Shown here piece after piece: positions 1 through 9,862 of a stretch of 52,544 bases of DNA. The translations under genes were made by a program, and so were the position numbers. Position 1 is the first letter of the stretch, and each line of letters opens with the position of its first letter. Origin of the DNA: Ramlibacter sp. (GTDB lineage: Bacteria; Pseudomonadota; Gammaproteobacteria; Burkholderiales; Burkholderiaceae_C); NCBI GenBank assembly GCA_021323335.1, contig JAJTCN010000050.1, positions 1 through 52,544 of the forward strand. The letters are read 5' to 3'. The notes beneath the pieces are model-generated. The model did not search any database, had not been told where the DNA came from, and was given only the letters and a program-made list of their open reading frames with translations.

Positions 1-1
1 G

Positions 2-987
2 ATCCCCGAGGACGAGGCCGAGAAGATCAGCCTGTTCACCAACGTGCCGCGCTGGGGCGTGATCTCCATGCCCGACGTCGACACCATCTACAAGGTGCCC
101 CGCCTGCTGCACGAGCAGGGCCTGGACGGCCTGATCTGCGACAAGCTGCGCCTGAACACGCCGCCGGCCAACCTCAAGCGCTGGGACGAACTGGTGCACG
201 AGGTGGAGCATCCCCGCGGCGAGATCAACATCGCCATGGTCGGCAAGTACGTCGACCTGTCCGACAGCTACAAGTCGCTCAACGAAGCGTTGCGCCACGC
301 CGGCCTGAAGAACCACGTGCGGGTGAAGGTCGACTACCTCGACTCCGAAACCATCACGCCGGAAACGGTGGGCAACCTGGCCAGGTTCGACGCGATCCTG
401 GTGCCCGGCGGCTTCGGCAAGCGCGGCATCGAAGGCAAGATCGCCGCGGCCCGCTTCGCCCGCGAGAACAAGGTGCCGTACCTGGGCATCTGCCCGGCCT
501 GCCCGGCGCCAACAGCACCGAATTCGACCCGCACACCGCGCACCCGGTCATCGCCCTGATCAACGAATGGCAGGACGCCGACGGCACGATCAAGACGCGC
601 ACCGAAGCGTCCGACCTGGGCGGCACCATGCGCCTGGGCGCGCAGAGCTCCGACGTGGCGAAGAACACGCTGGCGCACAAGATCTACGGCGACGTGGTGA
701 CCGAGCGGCACCGCCACCGCTACGAAGCCAACGTGAAGTACCTGGACCAGCTGCGCAAGTCCGGCCTGGTGATCTCCGCGCTGACGCAGCGCGAACACCT
801 CACGGAAATCGTGGAGCTGCCGCAGGACGTGCACCCCTGGTTCATGGGCGTGCAGTTCCACCCCGAGTTCAAGTCGACCCCGTGGGACGGCCACCCGCTG
901 TTCAATTCGTTCATCCAGGCCGCCTGCGAGCACCAGGCGGCCACCCAGAAGGCCGGCGGCAACAAGTCGCTCAAGGCGGTGGCTTAA
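2..987 (+). pseudogene. pyrG: CTP synthase, 3' part, interrupted by an internal deletion/frameshift
   Basis: CTP synthase aminates UTP to CTP using glutamine. The 5' end lies outside the window. The first frame (from base 2) carries the end of the synthetase domain and the start of the class I glutamine amidotransferase domain ([11 protein letters not shown], then YLGIC with the nucleophilic Cys). At about 490-500 the frame breaks: after GIC the sequence jumps to [16 protein letters not shown] in another frame, so about 15 residues of the conserved loop that follows Cys (LGMQ and onward) are missing. The second frame then runs normally to the stop at 985-987, including the HPEFKSTP histidine/glutamate region. 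kdsA starts at the next base. Because pyrG is usually essential and everything else is conserved, an assembly error is likely; a true pseudogene is the alternative. Confidence 0.9.
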
Positions 988-1842
988 ATGAAGCTCTGTG
1001 GTTTCGACGTGGGCCTCGAGCGGCCCTTCTTCCTGATTTCCGGCCCGTGCGTGGTCGAGTCCGAGCAGCTGCAGATGGACGTGGCCGGCCAGCTGAAGGA
1101 GATCACCTCCGCGCTGGGCATCCCCTTCATCTTCAAGAGCAGCTACGACAAGGCCAACCGCTCCTCCGGCACCAGCTTCCGCGGCCCCGGCATGGAAAAG
1201 GGCCTGGAGATCCTGGCCAAGGTGAAGCGCGAGCTGAAGGTGCCGATCCTCACCGACGTGCACACCGAAGCGGAAATCGCCACCGTCGCCGAGGTCGTCG
1301 ACGTGCTGCAGACGCCCGCCTTCCTGTGCCGCCAGACCGACTTCATCCGTGCCGTGGCGCAGTCCGGCAAGCCGGTGAACATCAAGAAGGGCCAGTTCCT
1401 CGCCCCCGGCGACATGAAGAACGTGATCCAGAAGGCCCGCGACGCCGCCCGCGAGAAGGGTCTGCCGGAAGACAGCTTCATGGCCTGCGAGCGCGGCGCC
1501 AGCTTCGGCTACAACAACCTGGTGAGCGACATGCGCTCGCTGGCGATCATGCGCGAGACCGGCGCGCCGGTGGTGTTCGATGCCACCCACTCCGTGCAGC
1601 TGCCCGGCGGCCAGGGCACCAGCTCCGGCGGCCAGCGCGAGCACGTGCCGGTGCTGTCGCGCGCCGCGGTGGCGGTGGGCGTCGCCGGCCTGTTCATGGA
1701 AACGCATCCCGATCCCGCGAACGCGCTGTCCGACGGTCCCAATGCGGTGCCGCTGAAGCACATGCGCGCGCTGCTGGAAACCCTGGTGGAGCTCGATCGC
1801 GTCACCAAGAAGAACGGCTTCCTGGAGAACCACTTTGCCTAG
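988..1842 (+). CDS. kdsA: 3-deoxy-8-phosphooctulonate (KDO-8-P) synthase
   Basis: This cytoplasmic enzyme condenses phosphoenolpyruvate with arabinose-5-phosphate to give KDO-8-phosphate, a precursor of the lipopolysaccharide inner core. The 284-residue product has the expected family length and is intact. Family signatures visible are the N-terminal SGPCVVES block, [10 protein letters not shown], the [10 protein letters not shown] segment and [20 protein letters not shown] near residues 198-217. The ATG directly follows the pyrG stop, and its end overlaps the TTG start of the DUF1330 gene by 8 bases, so the three genes are probably co-transcribed. This gene order is typical of Comamonadaceae. 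Confidence 0.97.
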   Translation: MKLCGFDVGLERPFFLISGPCVVESEQLQMDVAGQLKEITSALGIPFIFKSSYDKANRSSGTSFRGPGMEKGLEILAKVKRELKVPILTDVHTEAEIATVAEVVDVLQTPAFLCRQTDFIRAVAQSGKPVNIKKGQFLAPGDMKNVIQKARDAAREKGLPEDSFMACERGASFGYNNLVSDMRSLAIMRETGAPVVFDATHSVQLPGGQGTSSGGQREHVPVLSRAAVAVGVAGLFMETHPDPANALSDGPNAVPLKHMRALLETLVELDRVTKKNGFLENHFA

Positions 1843-2125
1843 CGCCTACATCCTCGCCAACGTCCGCGTCACCAACCCGCAGCAATACGAGGAGTACCGG
1901 CGGCTGTCCACCCTCGCCATGCAGGCCAGCGGCGCCGAAGTGTGCGTGCGCGGCGGCAAGACCGAAGTGCTGGAAGGCGACTGGACGCCGGACCGCGTGG
2001 TCATCCTGAAATTCCCCTCCGTCGACCAGGCCAAGGCCTTCTACGCCTCCACCGAGTACGCCGCCGCCCGCAAGGCGCGCGAGGGTGCGGCGGTGATGCG
2101 GATGGTGGTGATCGAAGGGGTTTGA
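1835..2125 (+). CDS. DUF1330 domain protein
   Basis: A 96-residue protein of the DUF1330 family, small alpha/beta dimeric-barrel-like proteins of unknown function. The family pattern is visible: an N-terminal beta strand (AYILANVRV), a YEEYR helix, [11 protein letters not shown] and an [13 protein letters not shown] segment near residues 62-74. The likely start is a TTG that overlaps the last 8 bases of kdsA, which fits translational coupling; no ATG lies upstream in frame. The neighbour kdsA gives no firm clue to its role. Confidence 0.85.
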   Translation: MPSAYILANVRVTNPQQYEEYRRLSTLAMQASGAEVCVRGGKTEVLEGDWTPDRVVILKFPSVDQAKAFYASTEYAAARKAREGAAVMRMVVIEGV

Positions 2126-2134
2126 ATACGGACA

Positions 2135-2245
2135 GCCGGACGCAAAAGTCGCAAAGGTTTCGCAAAAGTCGCAAAAGAACATCCAGGAAAAACTTGGTTT
2201 TCCTTTTGCGACTTTTGCGTAGCTTTTGCGACTTTTGCGTCCGGC
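2135..2245. repeat. Long imperfect inverted repeat made of GCAAAAGTC units
   Basis: Two 43-base arms (2135-2177 and 2203-2245) are reverse complements at 40 of 43 positions around a 25-base loop. Each arm contains tandem copies of a CGCAAAAGT unit. The structure fills the gap between the DUF1330 stop and eno. It could fold into a long hairpin in RNA and may terminate or insulate transcription, or it may be an interspersed palindromic element. Short ORFs read through it (KSQRFRKSRKR type) are not genes. Confidence 0.9.
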
Positions 2246-2279
2246 AGTTCTGGTTTTTTGACTTGAGAGAGAAAACTGA

Positions 2280-3837
<1,558 letters not shown>

Positions 3838-3841
<4 letters not shown>

Positions 3842-4485
3842 CGATTTGGGTGGCGCTGCTCGGCGCCGAGAGTACCGGCAAGTCCCAGCTCTCCAACGAA
3901 CTCGCAGCGCACCTGCAATCCCTCGGCCTCCGCGCCGTCGCCATCCCGGAAACCCTTCGCAGCTGGTGCCAATCTGCCGGCCGCGCCCCCCACCCCCACG
4001 AACAACTCGCCATCGCCCGGGAGCACGAACGCCTCGTCGATGCCGCCGCCGCCGACGCCGACGTCGTCATCGCCGACACAACGGCCTTGATGGTGGCGAT
4101 CTACGCGGGAATGCTGTTCGAGGACGGTGACCTCTACCGCTTCGCCATCGAACGCCAGCGCCGCTACCACGCCACGCTGGTCACCGGCCTCGACCTGCCC
4201 TGGGTGCCGGACGGCCTGCAGCGCGACGCAACGCAGCCGCGCGAGGAAGTGGACACCCTGGTGCGCTCGCTGCTGCAGCGCGCCGGCATCGGCTACCAGG
4301 TGGTCTACGGCCAGGGCAGCCAGCGGCTGCAAGGCGCGATCGCGGCGCTGCGGCCCCTCGGCCTGCTGCCGGCCGCCCCGCAGCCGCAGGCAGACACGGG
4401 CAAGCCGTGGGCCTGGAACTGCGACAAGTGCAGCGACCCTGCCTGCGAGCACCGCCTCTTCACGCGACTGGTGAAGCAGCGCTGA
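3838..4485 (+). CDS. NadR-like P-loop ATPase / putative nicotinamide riboside kinase
   Basis: A 215-residue AAA-type P-loop protein resembling the ribosylnicotinamide kinase domain of NadR. The Walker A motif GAESTGKS is at residues 9-16, a Walker B-like VVIADTT is near residue 78, and a GLDLPWVPDGLQRD segment near 120-133 matches the lid region of this kinase group. The C-terminus adds a cysteine cluster (CDKCSDPACEH) that could bind a metal. The start overlaps the ftsB stop (ATGA). The 3' end overlaps that of the convergent MerR-type gene by 26 bases. The substrate is inferred from family resemblance only. Confidence 0.75.
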
Positions 4486-5413
4486 CCCGGGGGACCAGCC
4501 GCGCGCGCCACGGCGCGCTGAGGGCCGTCACGTCCCGCACGTGCGCCACGAACTGCACGCCGCGCACGCGGCGGCGCGAGACCACCGGGGAGCTGCCGCC
4601 GCACCAGACCGGCAGGCCCGCCGGCAGCTCCGCGCGCAGCTGCTCCAGCCCGCGCAGCACGTGCGCCGGGTTGGCGCTGGCGGTGAAGCTCAAGCCCACC
4701 AGGTCCGGCCGCAGCGTGGAACAGGCGGACACCAGCTGCGCGACCGGCACGCGCAGGCCGAGCGAGGTGCAGGACCAGCCCTCCAGCATGAACATCGCCT
4801 GCGCCATCAGCAGGCCCAGGCCGTGCGATTCCTCCGGGAAGGTGGCCAGCAGGACGTGCGGCGCGCCGGCCGCGGGCGGCGGCAGCTGCGCGAGCTGCGC
4901 GCGCAGCAACTGCTGCACCGCCTCGGTGTACAGGTGTTCTTCGTACACCTGCAGGCCGCCGCACGACCAGGCGTCGCCGACCACCGCATTCATGCGCGGC
5001 ATGTCGCGGCAGACGAATCCAGCCAGCCCCGCGCTGCGTATCCGCTCCTCGAGCAAGTGCCGGAGGGCGACGGGATCATGGTTCTGCAGGGGTTCGAGCA
5101 CGGGGTCGTGCGCGACGGCATCCGCCGGCGCGCGGCCCGCCTTCACCGCGCCGGGCAGGCCCGCCGCGGCCAGCTGCTCCGTCTCCAGCCCCACCAGGCG
5201 GCCGGGCCGGTGGCCCTGCGCCATCAGCTCCGCGATGCGGCGCAGCTTGCGCACCTGCTCCTGCGGATAGCAGCGCTCACCGCGCGCATCCCGGAGCGGC
5301 TGGGGAAAACCGTAGCGCCTCTCCCAGATGCGCAGCGTGGCCCGGGCGATGCCGGTCGCCTGTTCGACGTCCGCGATGGGGAGGCCTTCTTCTTGCGGTG
5401 CGAGGACGGCCAT
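4460..5413 (-). CDS. MerR-type regulator with a CarH/LitR-like B12-binding domain
   Basis: A 317-residue transcription factor. Residues 10-65 form a MerR-type winged helix (TLRIWERRYGFPQP, CYPQEQVRKLRRI). The C-terminal part resembles the light-sensing adenosylcobalamin regulators CarH/LitR. It has the W-x9-E-H cap motif (W149, E159, H160) and the E-x-H-x-x-G cobalamin motif (E195, H197, G200). In the family, B12-bound tetramers repress promoters in the dark and fall apart in light. The gene is divergent from the DUF4399 gene with about 60 bases between, so that interval is a possible operator. No carotenoid or photolyase gene is near. The DNA targets are unknown. Confidence 0.85.
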   Translation of the reverse strand: MAVLAPQEEGLPIADVEQATGIARATLRIWERRYGFPQPLRDARGERCYPQEQVRKLRRIAELMAQGHRPGRLVGLETEQLAAAGLPGAVKAGRAPADAVAHDPVLEPLQNHDPVALRHLLEERIRSAGLAGFVCRDMPRMNAVVGDAWSCGGLQVYEEHLYTEAVQQLLRAQLAQLPPPAAGAPHVLLATFPEESHGLGLLMAQAMFMLEGWSCTSLGLRVPVAQLVSACSTLRPDLVGLSFTASANPAHVLRGLEQLRAELPAGLPVWCGGSSPVVSRRRVRGVQFVAHVRDVTALSAPWRARLVPRVSAASPVA

Positions 5414-5473
5414 GTGCGCATTGTGGCTCCCGGCGGCCGGATTCCGAAATACCGATGACCTGAAAGGACTCTC

Positions 5474-6295
5474 ATGCCTGCTTTTCCACATTCCCTGGCC
5501 GCCGCCGTTGCGGTTTGCGCCCTCCTCCTCGCCGGGGCCGGCAACGCCGCGGCCGCCGAGGCCGAGGTCATCGCCCATCCCTGGGTCGTGCCGCCGCCGA
5601 ACCGTGAACCTTCCGCCTACTTCAGCAACGTGAAGGACGGGGACGTGCTGGAGGCGCCCTTCGTGCTGAAGTTCGGCCTGTCGATGCGGGGCCTGGTCCC
5701 GGCCGGCAAGACGGCCGGCCGCGCGGGCCACCACCACCTGCTGGTGAACCAGCCGCTGCCGCTGGACTTCAACAAGCCGCTGCCCTTCACGGAGAAGTAC
5801 ATCCACTTCGGCAAGGGCCAGATGGAACACGTCGTGGACCTGCCGCCGGGCACCTATACCTTCAACCTGCTGCTGGCGGACCAGGGCCACATCCCCTACT
5901 TCGTCTTCAGCCGGCCGGTGCAGATCACCATCGCGAAGCAGCGCAAGCCGGCGGCCGGCGAGAGCGTCACGGGCAAGCCCGGCGTGCAGATCCTGCGGCC
6001 CGCGCCCAACGAGGCCGTGCGGGGACCGATCCGGGTGCAGTTCCACGCCAGCGGCTTCAACGTCGCGCACGCCGATGCCAAGGTGGCCGGCACCGGCCAC
6101 TTCCGCCTGACGCTGGCGCGCGCCGGCGCGGCGCCCGAGGTGCTGGACTTCCGCGGCGGCCAGACCGAGGTGTGGCTCAATCCGCCGAAGGGGGAGTACC
6201 AGATGAAGCTGGACTTCGTCGGCCACCAGGACGGCGAGCCGGTGCTGGCCGCCACCCCCGCGCAGCGCATGCTGGTGGGCGCGGCGCCGCTCTGA
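5474..6295 (+). CDS. Exported protein with two DUF4399 domains
   Basis: A 273-residue exported protein. Residues 1-28 form a signal peptide (AAAVAVCALLLAGAGNAAAA). It has two related beta-rich units: the first (about 45-155) contains GHHHLLVN and a KYIHFGKGQ segment, and the second (about 170-270) contains the shorter GTGHFRL and a beta strand ending. The histidine-rich HHHLLV motif is the DUF4399 hallmark; the second copy has only one histidine there. A good AAAGGA ribosome site precedes the ATG. Function is unknown. It is divergent from the B12-type regulator and could be controlled by it. Confidence 0.8.
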   Translation: MPAFPHSLAAAVAVCALLLAGAGNAAAAEAEVIAHPWVVPPPNREPSAYFSNVKDGDVLEAPFVLKFGLSMRGLVPAGKTAGRAGHHHLLVNQPLPLDFNKPLPFTEKYIHFGKGQMEHVVDLPPGTYTFNLLLADQGHIPYFVFSRPVQITIAKQRKPAAGESVTGKPGVQILRPAPNEAVRGPIRVQFHASGFNVAHADAKVAGTGHFRLTLARAGAAPEVLDFRGGQTEVWLNPPKGEYQMKLDFVGHQDGEPVLAATPAQRMLVGAAPL

Positions 6296-7261
6296 TCACT
6301 GCACCGTCGACGGCCCCGGCGGCCGGTCGCCCGGCGCGGTGAACAGCTGCACCGTGTCGACCGCGTCGAAGCGGTAGTGCTGGCCGCAGAAGTCGCAGGT
6401 GACGTCGATCTCGCCGCGCTCGGCGACGATGCCGTCGGCCTCCTCCTGGCCCAGGCCGCGGATCATGCCGGCCACGCGCTCGCGGCTGCAGGTGCAGGCG
6501 AAGCGCGGCGTCTGGGGGTCGAAGCGCAGGATCTTCTCCTGCCAGTACAGCCGCCGCAGGATGGTCTCGACGTCCAGTCCCAGCAGCTCCTCGCTGGTCA
6601 GGCTGGCGGTCAGCATGGCGATGCGGTTGAAGTGCTCCATCTGCTCTTCGGGGTCCATCGCCTGGCCCTTGGCGATGTTGCCTTCGCCTTCCACCGGCAG
6701 GCGCTGGATCAGCAGCCCCGCCGCGATCGACTCGTTGGCGGCCAGCACCAGCCGGGTATCGAGCTGCTCCGACTGCCGCATGTAGTGCTGCAGCACGTCG
6801 GCCATGTCCGGCTGGCCTTCGCCGTGCGTGGCGTTCAGCGGCACGACACCCTGGTAGGCCTGCTGGCCCGGCATCCGGTCCTTGGGGTCGAGGGTGATCG
6901 CGCAGCGGCCGCGGCCATTGATGTTGACCAGGTCCTGCAGGTGCGCGTCCGCGGCCACCTCGCCCACCACCTTGGCCGTCACCCGCAGGCTCAGGTCGTG
7001 CTGCACTTCGGCCACCGCCACCTTGACCGGCCCTTCGCCGAAGATCTGCATGACGAGCGCGCCGTTGAACTTGATGTTGGACTGCATCAGCACGGCCGCG
7101 GCCGCCATCTCGCCCAGCATCTCCGTCACCGGCCCGGGCCACGGCGACTCCGCGTCGTCGGTGCGGCGGCGCGCCAGGATCTCGGTCCAGGCATCGGTGA
7201 GGCGCACGATCATGCCGCGCACCGGCAGGCCGTCGAACAGGAACTTGTGCAGCTCGGACAT
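6296..7261 (-). CDS. hslO: Hsp33 redox-regulated chaperonin
   Basis: Hsp33 is a cytoplasmic holdase that is switched on when oxidation releases zinc from four conserved cysteines. The 321-residue protein keeps all four: C256-x-C258 (CTCSRERV) and C289-x-x-C292 (CDFCGQHY). The N-terminal core shows the MSELHKFLFDG start, NGRGRCAITLDP and a linker rich in acidic residues. The start codon overlaps the stop of the upstream gamma-carbonic anhydrase gene (TGATG), so the two are translationally coupled. Its stop lies directly against the stop of the convergent DUF4399 gene. Confidence 0.95.
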   Translation of the reverse strand: MSELHKFLFDGLPVRGMIVRLTDAWTEILARRRTDDAESPWPGPVTEMLGEMAAAAVLMQSNIKFNGALVMQIFGEGPVKVAVAEVQHDLSLRVTAKVVGEVAADAHLQDLVNINGRGRCAITLDPKDRMPGQQAYQGVVPLNATHGEGQPDMADVLQHYMRQSEQLDTRLVLAANESIAAGLLIQRLPVEGEGNIAKGQAMDPEEQMEHFNRIAMLTASLTSEELLGLDVETILRRLYWQEKILRFDPQTPRFACTCSRERVAGMIRGLGQEEADGIVAERGEIDVTCDFCGQHYRFDAVDTVQLFTAPGDRPPGPSTVQ

Positions 7262-7782
7262 CAGCCGATCTTCTTGCGCTTCTGGTGGCGCAGCGCGTTG
7301 TCCACGTAGTGCTGGGGAATGGTCTGGAACCTGGCGATCTGCTCGGCGTCCAGCGTGCGGATGGCCTTGGCGGGGGAGCCGACGATCAGCGAGTTGTCCG
7401 GGAACTCCTTGCCCTCGGTCACCACGCTGCCCGCGCCGACGATGCTGTTCCGGCCGATGCGCGCGTTGTTCAGCACCACGGCCTGGATGCCGATGAGCGT
7501 GCCGTCGCCGATGGTGCAGCCGTGCAGCATGACCTGGTGGCCCACGGTCACGTCGTCGCCGATCACCAGCGGCACGCCGAAGTCGGCATGCAGCACCGAC
7601 AGGTCCTGGATGTTGGTATTCCTGCCGATGGTGATCTTCTCGGTGTCGCCGCGCACCACGCAGCCGTACCAGACGCTGGCGTTCTCGCCCAGGGAGACCT
7701 GGCCGATCACCTCCGCGTTGTCGGCGACCCAGGCGCCCTTGCCCATTTGCGGCGCCATGCCGTCGAGTTCGTAGATCGCCAT
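7261..7782 (-). CDS. Gamma-class carbonic anhydrase family protein
   Basis: A 173-residue left-handed beta-helix protein of the gamma-carbonic anhydrase group (YrdA/PaaY-like). Hexapeptide repeats run through most of the length, for example IGDDVTVGHQVMLHG and IGRNSIVGAGSVV. The likely zinc histidines are in VLHAD and in VGHQVMLHGC. Activity as a carbonic anhydrase is not certain for this subgroup. The start chosen is the ATG of MAIYELDG; an in-frame ATG seven codons upstream is possible. The gene precedes and overlaps hslO, and lies 38 bases from the divergent DUF455 gene. Confidence 0.9.
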   Translation of the reverse strand: MAIYELDGMAPQMGKGAWVADNAEVIGQVSLGENASVWYGCVVRGDTEKITIGRNTNIQDLSVLHADFGVPLVIGDDVTVGHQVMLHGCTIGDGTLIGIQAVVLNNARIGRNSIVGAGSVVTEGKEFPDNSLIVGSPAKAIRTLDAEQIARFQTIPQHYVDNALRHQKRKKIG

Positions 7783-7820
7783 CGTGATTCCAAAAGGTCG
7801 CAAAAACTAGAATTGTAGGG

Positions 7821-8627
7821 ATGGACTTGAGACAACGGGCTCTGCAGGCCTTGTGCGCCGCTTCGCCCACCGACAAGGTGGCCCAGGCGACAGCACTGTA
7901 CGCCGAGGCCGCGCGGCTGCCCCTGTCCGCCGCCGCGCCCGTCCCGGACTGCGTCCTGCCGGGCCGGCCGGGGCTGCCGCGCCTGGTGCATCCCGCCCGG
8001 GTGCCGCGCCGCTCGCCGGCCCGGCCGGAAGGCCTGGCGGCCCTGCTGCACGCCATCGCGCACATCGAATTCAACGCCATCAACCTGGCGCTGGACGCGG
8101 CCTGGCGCTTCGAGGGCATGCCCGCGGCCTTCCACCTCGACTGGCTGCGCGTCGCCGCCGAGGAGGCCTACCACTTCACCTTGCTGGCGGAGCACCTGCG
8201 GTCGCTCGGCCATGGCTATGGCGACTTCGATGCGCACGATGGCCTGTGGGGCATGTGCGAGAAGACGGCGGGCGACGTGGTGGCGCGCATGGCGCTGGTG
8301 CCGCGCACGCTGGAAGCGCGCGGGCTGGACGCCACGCCGCAGATCCAGGACAAGCTGCGGCAGGCCGGCTCGCCGGCCGCGCTGCGGGCGGTGGAGATCC
8401 TCGACGTGATCCTGCGCGACGAGGTCGGGCACGTGGCGGTGGGCAACCGCTGGTACCGCTGGCTGTGCGAGCGGGAGGGGCTCGATCCGGTGGCGCACTA
8501 CGCGCTGCTGGTGGAGCGCCATTGCGCGCCGCGGCTGCATCCGCCTTTCAATCGCGCGGCGCGGCTCGAGGCGGGGTTTTCGGAGGAGGAGTTGGCGTGG
8601 TTGGTGGGGAATGTGCCTCGCGCGTGA
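7821..8627 (+). CDS. Ferritin-like DUF455 family protein
   Basis: A 268-residue all-helical protein of the DUF455 family, which has a ferritin-like fold. Candidate metal ligands are visible in HAIAHIEFNAINLALDAA (residues 76-93), EEAYHFTLLAEHL (about 114-126) and the C-terminal RDEVGHVAVGN (about 202-212), giving repeated E-x-x-H pairs. The biochemical role is not established. It is divergent from the gamma-carbonic anhydrase gene. A palindromic repeat follows immediately. Confidence 0.85.
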   Translation: MDLRQRALQALCAASPTDKVAQATALYAEAARLPLSAAAPVPDCVLPGRPGLPRLVHPARVPRRSPARPEGLAALLHAIAHIEFNAINLALDAAWRFEGMPAAFHLDWLRVAAEEAYHFTLLAEHLRSLGHGYGDFDAHDGLWGMCEKTAGDVVARMALVPRTLEARGLDATPQIQDKLRQAGSPAALRAVEILDVILRDEVGHVAVGNRWYRWLCEREGLDPVAHYALLVERHCAPRLHPPFNRAARLEAGFSEEELAWLVGNVPRA

Positions 8628-8714
8628 CACCGGGGTTCGGCTTCGCGCTCACCGCCGGCCTACAGGACGCCGGGCTTCGTAGGCCGGCGGTGAGCGCGGA
8701 GCCGAACCCCGGTG
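8628..8714. repeat. REP-like palindrome, copy 1 (complete)
   Basis: Two 36-base arms (8628-8663 and 8679-8714) are reverse complements with one mismatch around a 15-base loop. The left arm recurs without change at 21137-21172, and a partial copy is at 23846-23874. It sits between the stops of two convergent genes, the usual place for such elements, and could act as a bidirectional terminator. Confidence 0.92.
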
Positions 8715-8718
8715 ACGC

Positions 8719-9438
8719 CTACGCCGTCAACGTATGCAGGATGTCCGCATACCACGCGCAATTCAAGCCGAGCGACTCGTCCAGCACCGCATCGCGGGTG
8801 CGCATGTCCAGCCGGGCGGAATGGATGCCCAGCAGCTTCCACGGCAACGCGGGGTCGCCATGGGGATCGCTCAGCACCACCGGCGCGCCGCTGGCGCCGC
8901 GGTGCATGCGGGCGTCGGTGAGGAAGTAGCCCTGGCCCTGGAAGCGCACGCCGAAGGCGGACGCCACGCCCGCGAGGCGGGCCACCGGGAGGTAGTGCAA
9001 GGTGTCGTAGAAGCCGAGCGGAAAGCCCACCACCAGCACCGTCGCGCCGATGCCGATCTCCTCCAGCGGGCCCTGCAGGTGCTGCGGCGTGAAGGCGCGC
9101 AGGTTGGCGCCCTTGGGCAGCTGGGACCGGTCGATCTGGATGGTGACGACGTCGATCTCGCCGCCCGAGTCGCGGGCATGGCGCCAGGTGCTCTTGCCGT
9201 CGCGGTACAGCGGCACCGACAGGCTGGCGAAACGCGTGAGGTCGACTTCGTCGGTGTGCAGCTTCAGTTCCACCCGGTCCGGGTGATGGCCGGTGGGCTC
9301 GTCGATCAGGACGTGCCGGCTGGTGACGATGAACAGGCGGCCGTCGCGCTCGTAGAAGAAGCCGCTCGCGGCCGTCAGCAAGCGCGGGCCCAGGAAGGTC
9401 TGGACCCGGGCCACCGCCAGCAGCAGCGGCTCGATCAT
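8719..9438 (-). CDS. Trypsin-like serine protease-fold protein
   Basis: A 239-residue protein with a trypsin-like (S1/S64-type) layout and no signal peptide. The presumed catalytic histidine is in IVTSRHVLI (about residue 40), an aspartate in GGEIDVVTIQ (about 103), and the nucleophilic serine in MHRGASGAPVV (about 190). Bacterial relatives are often annotated as trypsin-like peptidase domain proteins. The ATG overlaps the stop of the receiver gene by four bases (ATGA), so they are co-translated. Its substrate is unknown. Confidence 0.7.
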   Translation of the reverse strand: MIEPLLLAVARVQTFLGPRLLTAASGFFYERDGRLFIVTSRHVLIDEPTGHHPDRVELKLHTDEVDLTRFASLSVPLYRDGKSTWRHARDSGGEIDVVTIQIDRSQLPKGANLRAFTPQHLQGPLEEIGIGATVLVVGFPLGFYDTLHYLPVARLAGVASAFGVRFQGQGYFLTDARMHRGASGAPVVLSDPHGDPALPWKLLGIHSARLDMRTRDAVLDESLGLNCAWYADILHTLTA

Positions 9439-9851
9439 TGGACGGGCTCGCTGTCGACGGGCGGCCGGTAGCGCCGCCCCATGCCGATGGTGCGCAGCGC
9501 CGCCACCAGCTCGATGCGCGCGCGGTCCATGGACAGGTAGCCGCCGGCGCCGCGCTCCATCAGCTCCTCCAGTTCCGCCACCGGCTGGCCGCGCACCAGC
9601 AGCAGGATGCAGGTGGCGGGCGACAGCGCGCGGGCGGCGGTGATGAGGTGCGGCGCCTCGGCCCCCACGCTTTCGAGGTCCACCACCAGCACATGCGCGG
9701 CGGTGACGCGCAGCAGGTCGAGTGCTTCGGTGTTGCCGGCGACGTCGCCGACGATGCGAAAGCCGACCTCGTCCGCGATGAAGTCGCACAGGGCGAAGCG
9801 GTGATCCTGCTGCGCATGCAGGACGGCGATGTTCATGCTGGTGGGACTCAT
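9435..9851 (-). CDS. Receiver-domain (CheY-like) protein
   Basis: A 138-residue single-domain response-regulator-like protein. The phosphoacceptor aspartate appears to be in VLVVDLES (about residue 59). A conserved threonine/lysine switch is not obvious, since the usual lysine position lies in GAGGYLSMDRARIELVAAL. It may therefore be a degenerate receiver or resemble the ANTAR/FimX-type pseudo-receivers. It lies between the transglutaminase-like gene and the protease gene on the same strand. No kinase is adjacent. Start: the first ATG (MSPTSMNIAV); a second ATG lies five codons inside. Confidence 0.6.
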   Translation of the reverse strand: MSPTSMNIAVLHAQQDHRFALCDFIADEVGFRIVGDVAGNTEALDLLRVTAAHVLVVDLESVGAEAPHLITAARALSPATCILLLVRGQPVAELEELMERGAGGYLSMDRARIELVAALRTIGMGRRYRPPVDSEPVQ

Positions 9852-9862
9852 CCGCTGGTCTT

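Noticed and set aside
334..1833. Long minus-strand ORF of 499 codons over pyrG and kdsA
   Set aside because: It is a shadow of the plus-strand genes; low-complexity His/Gly/Arg-rich translation is typical of the antisense of GC-rich coding DNA.
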